Made by a program: the position numbers and the translations under genes
Notes under the pieces: model-generated
Databases searched by the model: none
Told to the model about the DNA's origin: nothing
The model's input: the letters and a program-made list of their open reading frames with translations, nothing else
Shown here: piece by piece, positions 56,621 through 64,000 of the stretch
How the letters are laid out: each line of letters begins with the position of its first letter
Numbering within the stretch: the stretch's first letter is position 1
Assembly (NCBI GenBank): GCA_014529385.2
Contig: CM043944.1
Location: forward strand, 50,331,768 to 50,395,767
DNA length: 64,000 bases
DNA from: Adiantum capillus-veneris
Taxonomy: Eukaryota > Streptophyta > Polypodiopsida > Polypodiales > Pteridaceae
Direction: 5' to 3'

Positions 56621-57234
56621 TGGCCTAGCTCAAGAAAGGGGGAGTTCCATGAAGCTTCTAGATCCTCATGTAATGCATCCAAAGAGGTAAAAGCTTCTAC
56701 ACAACCTCCACCTACCATAGGTAGTCTCTATGAAGCTACAAAAGATTCGACACCTCCCATTGTTCATTTATTACATGATGCACTACTTCAAGTTTGTTCA
56801 TGGGAGAGTACCTTACCACCCTTGCAACTCGATGAGGCACCCAAGGTAATAGAGAACTATTGGCTAAAATCCTCACCTATTACCAATTGGCATAACTAGT
56901 TCCAAAAGGTGATGACATCATTCCAAAAGGTATAATCTACCCAAGGAAGGGGGAAGTGTTTGCTGACATCCATCATTCACTTGATTCCCTCTCAACCTTC
57001 CTCCCTCACCTCTCAATCTCCCAATCTTAGGGAATGTATGTATAAAGCCTTATACTCACAAAAAACAAAAATAAGAAATTAAAAGAGCAGGAGCCACTAA
57101 ACAAAAATCTAGAAACCTACGAGTTCTATACATAACACAAAATCATAAAAATACATTATGCACAAGGACATGACCTTTTGAGACGACCCTTGTAATATTT
57201 TCACTCTAACCATTATCTATCTGTGTGTACAGAT
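56621..57234 (+). other. Copy B spacer before the accessory ORF
   Basis: Matches 22760-23410 of copy A. It ends CACTCTAACCATTATCTATC, then TGTGTGTACAG, with a good branch-point-like CTAAC and a 3' splice-site-like end 2 nt before ATATGG. Confidence 0.5.
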
Positions 57235-57717
57235 ATGGCTAGTACGCTAGAGTCATCCACTCCTGCCTTGGGTGAGAGGTACCCTCTTTACTTTGCACAA
57301 GTGTTTCACATAGTCTACCCGGTGCTTGCATGTGAATGGGGTTTGGTAGGTATGCTACCATGTGAGAGGAATTTTGAGGAATTAGAATGGTTGATACGTC
57401 TCTTGACCACAATTGATCCATACTTAGTAGAGAACATCACCTCAATTGCACAAGACTACCCTCTTGACCAAGATGACTATAGGCGTCTAGTGACCTTCTT
57501 AGTAAACATTGGTGCCTCTAATGATGAAGACGATTTATATGATTATACGGATGGCACATATGGTCTCACGGATGATGACTTTGTTTTTATCTACGATGAG
57601 GATAGGGGTTTAGCCTTAGGGTTCCCCCCCAATATCTACCTCTATTCCCTTGACTCTCTAGGGCAAGTGCAAATAATTAGGTTAGGGTTCCTTATGTTGT
57701 GTGATTGTATTCAATAA
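57235..57717 (+). CDS. Accessory ORF of copy B, acidic 160-aa protein
   Basis: ATG at 57235. The first 130 residues match the copy A product (LGERYPLYFAQVFHIVYPVL, LEWLIRLLTT, QDYPLDQDDYRRLV, YTDGTYGLTDDDFVF, DEDRGLALGFP). The C-terminus is longer because a small indel in the C-run near 57630 moves it into another frame. The frame is free of stops although gag and protease of the same copy have several. No family is recognised and no signal peptide or membrane helix is present. Function unknown; a capsid accessory, regulatory or suppressor role would be speculation. Confidence 0.65.
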   Translation: MASTLESSTPALGERYPLYFAQVFHIVYPVLACEWGLVGMLPCERNFEELEWLIRLLTTIDPYLVENITSIAQDYPLDQDDYRRLVTFLVNIGASNDEDDLYDYTDGTYGLTDDDFVFIYDEDRGLALGFPPNIYLYSLDSLGQVQIIRLGFLMLCDCIQ

Positions 57718-59005
57718 GGATTGGTACCTCTTCCCACTAGAGGTATTCTTTGTGTTTCCTAGTGTGTACAGGAACGTGCTATTTTTATTAGGATTTGGAC
57801 CTTCATGGAATCTTTCTCTCGTTCACTCTTCAAATCAAGCACGATCATCAACACAAACAGGTGTTTCTTGTCCATTAGCATTGCCCCTTATCTTTTTTGC
57901 ATCCATTTTTGTCTGCTTTAATTGTGATTGGCAGCATAATATTCAACACATTTTCTTAGTATCAAAAATTAAATTCAATGTATTTTTTTGTCATAATCAC
58001 TTGTCTAGGTTTAAAAATCATGCAGTCCGACTAAGCTAGTTGACCAAGCTACGCGTTAGAGGTCTTCTCTTAATACCATGGGAATGCCTTTCTAATAATC
58101 AATCGTTACTTTAAGTTTTTAATCCGATTTAGGTAGCATTGTGTGCAATGTACTAGGGATTTCTAGTGGTCTTAGTCCCTATTGACCTTTAGCTTAAGTA
58201 TTATAAAGGGAGTTTACTAGTGTGATGAGCCTAGGGAGGGTAACAGTGTTATATGGCCCCCCAAAGTTACAAAATTAAAATGCTGAAACCGAACAAACAA
58301 AAAAAAATCAAAGTGCCACAATGTAAAATTTCAAGCAGGAAGAGAAATCTCAGCTTGATTTGGTACTTCACTCACATGTATCGCCTATGGTACTAGAGCC
58401 CTAGAGGTTTCTAGTGTGGGCACTTTTCCTTGAAAAGCAAAAAACCCAAGGCACACAAAATAAGCACACACATTAAAATTGAATCAATGTGAAAAGACTT
58501 TGGGGGGTCAAAGAAAAGGAAATAAGTCAGCCGATGATTTCATGAGAAATTTCTTTTATTGTAGCTTAACTACAAGGTCTTCTAGGTATAGCCTCTAGTC
58601 AGTCATTGGACATGAAATACTTGGCTCTCGCGATTAAACAACTTAATTGACCAGTGAAAATTGAGAAGCTTTTCCATGGTATTAATAATTGATCTCTAGT
58701 GCCTTTCAACCGTTAAATTAGCGACCCCATACTTGTTTAGTTTTTGACCTTTACAACTATTTATGCGTTTGATTATATTATAATTTAATGTTTATTGCTA
58801 GCAAATTGTTTAATATTCTGTTACCAATCAATTTGTCTGCCTACAATTGCATATGCTTTTTAATTGTATGTAAGAATGCAATTACTGTGTCAATTTTGTT
58901 TGATTTTGCTATGACTGAAGAAGGCTAAGGACATTCATCTCAAATGCTCTTCCACCTCGACGAACGAGCTTCAACTCAATAGCTTTCGAGGACGGAATCT
59001 TCATC
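57718..59005 (+). other. Conserved 3' non-coding region of copy B
   Basis: Aligns over its length with 23837-25128 of copy A and ends at the polypurine tract. No open frame worth noting. Confidence 0.55.
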
Positions 59006-59018
59006 AGGAAGGGGGGCA
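59006..59018 (+). other. Polypurine tract of copy B
   Basis: AGGAAGGGGGGCA precedes TGTTAACC, identical to copy A. Confidence 0.7.
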
Positions 59019-59177
59019 TGTTAACCGCCAACATCCACTCCTACTAGTCATGGGTCGGGCTTGTCGGTCCAATAGCAAAAGGGTAAGAGTGATCGCCAAT
59101 GAGAGGTGCACTCTAATTGGAACATTCAAGGGCTAGTTGGCTAAGCATAGGCACCCAAGTGTGAATGGGCGAGCTCA

Positions 59178-59185
59178 TATAAAAA
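59178..59185 (+). promoter_or_regulatory. TATA box in the copy B LTR
   Basis: TATAAAAA, in CTCATATAAAAAGTCACC, lies 160 bp into the LTR. The matching place in copy A reads CTGATAAAAGATCC and is weaker. Confidence 0.5.
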
Positions 59186-59270
59186 GTCACCTAAACCTAA
59201 AAATCACTCATTCTCTCATTTGTGCAATTGAAGAGTGCTCTTGCTTCGTCTTCATCTTCTTCTTCTTCTC

Positions 59271-59390
<120 letters not shown>

Positions 59391-59617
59391 TGTGTGATCG
59401 AGCATTGCGACGGCACGGCGGTTGAGCGAGGCACGGTGCTAGCTTCCTCTTCTTCGCGACGAGGAATCCTCCATGAAGGCAAGCGTAGGGCGGTGAGTGA
59501 CACACCCTTGCTCTCTTGAGCTTGCTAGATTAATTTGGTTGTGTTCTTGCAACCATTTGTGGCTCGCACACAGTGTACGGCAAGTCCCTTGCTTTGATAC
59601 GTGTGACAATTGTGCAC

Positions 59618-59938
59618 ATGGCGATGCTGCTCCCACGTTGGTGATTGATTTGCTCCACGTTGGATAGCTATTTTTTGAAAAAAAAACTTAGAAGCCCTTT
59701 ACCCTTATGCATGGGAAAGAATGTTTGAAGCATTTTTTTTCAGGCACGATTTAAGAAAAAATTCATAAGATTTGGAATACTGAGGGATGCTTTCATTTTG
59801 GAAGGAAGAAAGGTAGAGAACACCCAGCTAGAGAATGGTTGTGGTGCAAGCGAGATAGCGTGGCCTGCAACAAACAGACCGAGCAAGAGAATGGGACGCG
59901 AGAGTGTATGTTGGACGACGACGGATGCACAGTCTGCG

Positions 59939-60029
<91 letters not shown>

Positions 60030-60094
60030 GCACGGCTGGACGAGAAGGGCGGAGAGGCCACTGATTTGTTTTTTTTGTAGCAAAGGGGACATTA
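59618..60094 (+). repeat. Dispersed repeat, copy 2, with (AC)n expansion
   Basis: Inverted relative to 41626-42005 and matching it on both sides of an (AC)n run (59944-60027) that is absent from the first copy. The first copy has only GTCTGTGCATCC at that place. It adjoins or interrupts the right end of the copy B LTR. Confidence 0.72.
59936..60027. repeat. (CG)n(AC)n microsatellite
   Basis: CGCGCGCGCG followed by a pure AC run of about 84 bp inside the dispersed repeat. Confidence 0.95.
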
Positions 60095-60289
60095 GGGAAT
60101 TTCGGAGGTCATTTGGAGGGCCTTCTAAGAAAATGTATTTTTTGCACTCTTTCTCTAGAAAAAATGGCAAATAAAAGAGCTGGGTCTTTCATGGTAAAAG
60201 TTCAAAAAGTGTACTTTAAGTAGATTCCTTACTCTTCTGAACATTCGTTCGTAGTGATTGAGGGATAATCCTCTTTTCAGTTGCATTGA

Positions 60290-62780
60290 ATGAACCTCGT
60301 CAATATGGAGGGAATGAGGCTAACATGGAGGGACGAAGGTGCAGCCGCTATTCACTTTCCATTAAACCTGCACATTTGGCTAATGGCGCACTCCTCAAAT
60401 GGCACAAATGTTACCCAGAAACGAGCCAAATATCACCTTCACATTGATTTGGACAATGAGTACCAACCATTGATTAAGCGCATTAAAACAAACACACATA
60501 TACCTCCCGCTTCCATAGACACGCTCAGAGCTTAGGGAGCTAAACACATAGATATATGGACGAGAGGCTCTCTCTACCCTAAGAATCCAATGACTAATGC
60601 GTCTCCACCGTTTGTCAATCCTACAAGCTTATTGACCTTTGCTGGTGATGGAGAAAAGGGCCTTCTAGGTTATTGTAAATCTCTTACAAGAGAAGCTGAA
60701 ACTTACAAGAGCATTCTCCAAGCTCAACAATGTGAGATTGTTCGCCTTTCACATTTACATTCTACAGATCAGGTTACCATTTTGCAACATAAAACAGAGG
60801 TACAAGAACTGAAAGGAAAGGTGCAAAGTTGTCAAATGAAGGACACCATATTGGGTGGTCGTATCCGAAAGAAGAAATTGCGCAATCTTGAAACATTGCA
60901 GGTTGCATCAGGAGGTCTCAAGAAAAGAATCCGAGCATTAAGGTGATGCTTCTTGGTCGGCTACATTGTCTTACTTAAGTAATCTTTTTGTTTTTTCTTG
61001 TTATGCATTGTTTTCATGTGCCTAAATAGTGTTAGTGAAGCAAATTTTCTGTTATTTACTTATGCATTGTCTTCATGTAGAGATTCAATCTATCCTGACA
61101 AGGAAAACATTGACCCCAAATCCAATATAGGAAAGAGATTGAAGCCACTTATAAGTAGAAGCCTGGCAGCAGATATAGTACATGACAAGAAGTTTAAGGT
61201 CCTACAACGAAATGTAGTGGACCGCTTTATTTCAGAGAACTCAGTGCCTGCAAAAGAGATACAAGGCACACATAATTCACTTGGTGTAAGCAAAAGAGAA
61301 TATTCGGCTATCCAAAAGTCTGTCTCATCCATCTTTGTTAGGAAGGGTATAAAATCCAAACTTCTACCATCAGCCTCAAGTGTTTGGAAAGAGAGGCTTC
61401 AGCTTAACGAGGCACAGGGAGACTATCTTGGACAGCCCTTTCATATTAAATCAACTTATTGTGGCCATGGAGCAAACATGGCATATGATGAGTTCAACAA
61501 TATTTTTATGGACCTGCGGATATTACAGAAGAGAATGGTGGAGTTTTACAACATCACATTTGAAGAGTCACGAGGGGTATTACATTTTGTGTTAAAACTG
61601 GATGAGTGTGAGCTTGTTAAAGAGAAAAAGCTAGAGCGTGTTACTATTACTTTAATGAATAGAGCCCTCTCAAAGTGTCCCAGTGATGATCCTTTATATT
61701 TTAGTGTTCAATCAGAATCTAACATATGGTGGCTTGGTGCGTTTGAGGTAAGCGAGATTCTCAGGTAAGCTCAAATGTTCACATCTACTCAAGTCTCATT
61801 TATTTTGTGTTGCAGGTAAAGAAAGAAGATCATGAGATTCTATATTGGGTATTCCATCGAACTAATATTTCGGAGGTGATTGATCGACAGACTAACCAGG
61901 GAGAGGTACTACGTCTAGATGGAAGGAGAGACTTTCAAGTTCAGTGGCATCTTGCAGGTGACCTCAAAACATTAAAGTGCATGTATAATTGTGGAATGGG
62001 TGCAATGGCAAAGTCGCCGTGTTTGTTCTGCATGGAGCTTGCAAAGGTCATGGACCCAAAGTTGTGGAGAAAAGCTCCAACATTGAGGATCCTGCTTTTC
62101 GACCGGTTTTGAAAATACCACTTGTGAATGTCCACATTTGTACAATGCATGCCCTTTGTAGAATTGTGGAGAAATTGGTCTACTTATACATCGGGTTTGC
62201 TTGGAAGATTAAGAACTCGGCAGAACGACAAGTAGCCCTGCAGTGCTTAGAAATGGTACTGTCGGATATGGGGCTTCATGGTGGCAATGTGAAAATCCAG
62301 CGGGATGAAAAGAGATCAACTGCTGAGAAGGATGTCCCATGCAAACCATCCATCGGTGGGGTGAAGGCACGGAGGTTTTTATCTAAGCCCCAAGGTACAA
62401 GAGATCCGAAGCTAACAAAACATGGAAAAATATATAACACATCTTATGTTAGCAAGGTAGAGTATCAGAGCTGGAAAAAGCTACATATTGCAGTCAAAGA
62501 CCAAGAACCAACTACTCGTAACGCGAAGGCTGAGGTTTGGTGATCAATAGACATCCTATTTTTGATGTGCGACAAAGATGACTGGTCACAAGGTGATATG
62601 AACAAGTTCAAGGAAAATCTCAACCTTCTGAAAAAATCATTCAAGACAGCATGGACAGACACCCAGATTACTCACTACATGGTATTATCGTGTATTTCAT
62701 TCTCTCTTATGTGCAAATATGTGACTGTAAAACATTCTAACTAATCTGTTTTCATATCCAGCATATCATCTTCAATCATC
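60290..62780 (+). pseudogene. Decayed multi-exon gene, possible RNase-H-fold transposase
   Basis: Exon 1 (60290-60942) has one TAG at 60533 and a Lys/Glu/Gln-rich coiled-coil end. It splices at TTAAG|GTGATG to exon 2 (61081-61747: DKENIDPKSNIGKRLK, LPSASSVWKERLQLNEAQ, LKLDECELVKEKKLERVT). Exon 3 starts at 61816 (FEVKKEDHEILYWVFH) and reads WHLAGDLKTLKCMYNCGMGA then KSPCLFCMELAK; after a 1-nt frame change near 62047 it gives VNVHICTMHALCRIVEKLVY. TGA at 62541 is followed by CDKDDWSQGDMNKFKE and a splice near 62682. The order D, then G-D-L-K with C-x2-C, then H-x-x-x-H-A-x-x-R-x-x-E recalls DDE-type transposase-like proteins with an inserted zinc site. This is an inference from memory of such layouts. 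The breaks make it inactive. Confidence 0.45.
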
Positions 62781-64000
62781 TCTCTCTCCCACTACCCCCT
62801 TGTCTCCTCCCATGTTCCTCTCTCTCCCTCCCCCCTTTCTCTTTTCATCCTTTGCTTCCTCATGCAACAGCTACCATGGTGCTCAAGGACATCACAAAGC
62901 GTATGCATACATATTTGCTTGTTCGCAACGTTTGCACCGAAGTTCGCATGTGAGGGTGAGCAGAGGTCATCCCAGGAACGTCGTACCATCGGTGAGATGA
63001 ATGTTGATGGTTCTTCAATATCTTGCCAATACCATCACATATTTGAATAAAACACCCCTTTATGCAAGGTAACAATATACTTCTTACTTTTGATTGTGTT
63101 CTTCTTATCATAAACTTTGAAATCTAAGGTGTTGCCTCTACTTGTTTTGTAGTGCTTGGCACAAAGGTTGCTTTTATGCACAAATAGTGAAAGGCTGCAG
63201 GTTAGAGAGGCCAAGTGTCACCACTTTTCCTCTAAAACAGTCTTCTTTTGTTACATCTTACAGGTAGGTGCTTCAAATCCATGCTTATTAGGGGTGGTAA
63301 TCTCATCCTAATGTATATTTTAGGATTGTTTATTCCCAGTTAGATAGAAATACTTGCAAATTTGTACAGCATATACTTAACAAGTGTCTTCATTATATAG
63401 CTTGCAAATGTTGAATTCATACATGTTTTTGTTACAAGGTGACCTCTTGCTATGCTAGTTGAGTGGCGTTGTTTGCAAGAATGGCTCAAGGAACTGGCAT
63501 AACACGAAGCTGTTACGGTGGCACAAAGCTCTCCTCAGCGGCAATGTGGCTCCCACTACACCAAAAATCATTATGCTAACATGGAGAGATCCCTAGTAGG
63601 ACAATGCAAAAACTTTTCATCAGTAGCAACACACCCTTTCCTAACATGAGGGCACTCCTACCAAAGATATTTTTATGTGATAAGTCACCCCAGGAGCATA
63701 CCATGTCATGGAATGGATGTAAGAACTATGACCGCACTACTTCTTGGAAGTTGTTCACAGATGTATGTTTATCAAAGTTAATGAGAAGAAATTTGGACTT
63801 TTTTGTTTGTTGATGTGTAAGAGCACTCTAGGTCTACCATATTTTAGATTGTTTGATAAGTTAAATAAAATTTGTAGTCATTTAAAGTGTAAGTTTGTTT
63901 TTGTTTGGTAAGATTGTACATGAGAAGACATAATAAAGTATAAGAGATCTTGACGGAATAAACCTCGATTAGATTCCTACCTTGCACTTGTGACACCATA
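62781..64000. other. Downstream of the transposase-like gene; little recognised
   Basis: It starts with a CT/C-rich stretch (62781-62850) that seems to interrupt the last exon. A frame at 62870-63000 (HHKAYAYIFACSQRLHR) may be a further scrap of the same protein. The rest to the window end is AT-rich with short frames and no motif. Confidence 0.35.

Overview
This is a gene-poor stretch of a large eukaryotic nuclear genome, almost certainly a land plant. The plant signs are Ty3/gypsy elements of the chromovirus and dual-RNase-H (Tat-like) types, a Ty1/copia fragment, a family-1 glycosidase with clean GT-AG introns, and a plant-style CDPK/PEPC-kinase-like protein kinase. The heavy AG/CT microsatellite load and the mix of diverged elements would fit a fern or another non-flowering plant, but the species cannot be named from the sequence.

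Layout. 1-8.6 kb: LINE remnants and 3' tails embedded in AG/CT microsatellites, a 67-bp-arm foldback, and one apparently complete LINE (about 3150-7690) with both ORFs open. 8606-18878: a complete 10.27-kb LTR retrotransposon with 2,075-bp LTRs, a 4-bp target duplication, gag, protease, RT, RNase H, a second RNase H and integrase, disabled by a few stops. 19.0-25.7 kb: 'copy A', the 3' two-thirds of another gypsy family (linker, RT, RNase H, integrase, tail ORF, a 141-aa accessory ORF, 1.3 kb of conserved non-coding DNA, polypurine tract, LTR). 25.9-31.7 kb: a decayed chromodomain-bearing gypsy element. 32-36 kb: remnants of one or two unrecognised multi-exon genes and a possible solo LTR. 36.8-38.9 kb: 5'-truncated GH1 beta-glucosidase pseudogene between two direct copies of a dispersed repeat. 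40096-41223 (minus): the only convincing intact host gene, an intronless Ser/Thr kinase. 41.6-44.3 kb: dispersed repeat, LINE 3' end, copia 5' region. 44.3-48.2 kb: nothing firm. 48.2-48.3 kb: nested palindromes. 48.75-59.6 kb: 'copy B', the same family as copy A, keeping PBS, a leader with a roughly 285-bp tandem array, gag, two protease-like segments, tail ORF, accessory ORF and 3' LTR, but without RT, RNase H and integrase. 60.3-63.0 kb: a decayed multi-exon gene with the look of an RNase-H-fold transposase.

Copies A and B complement each other: A keeps the enzymes and B keeps gag and the leader. Both keep the same open accessory ORF just after a conserved splice-acceptor-like sequence, although gag and pol have decayed around it. 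That accessory ORF, the palindrome-bearing tandem array in the leader of B, the hairpin shared by LINE 3' ends, and the same-frame amber junction between the two LINE ORFs are the most promising unusual signals.
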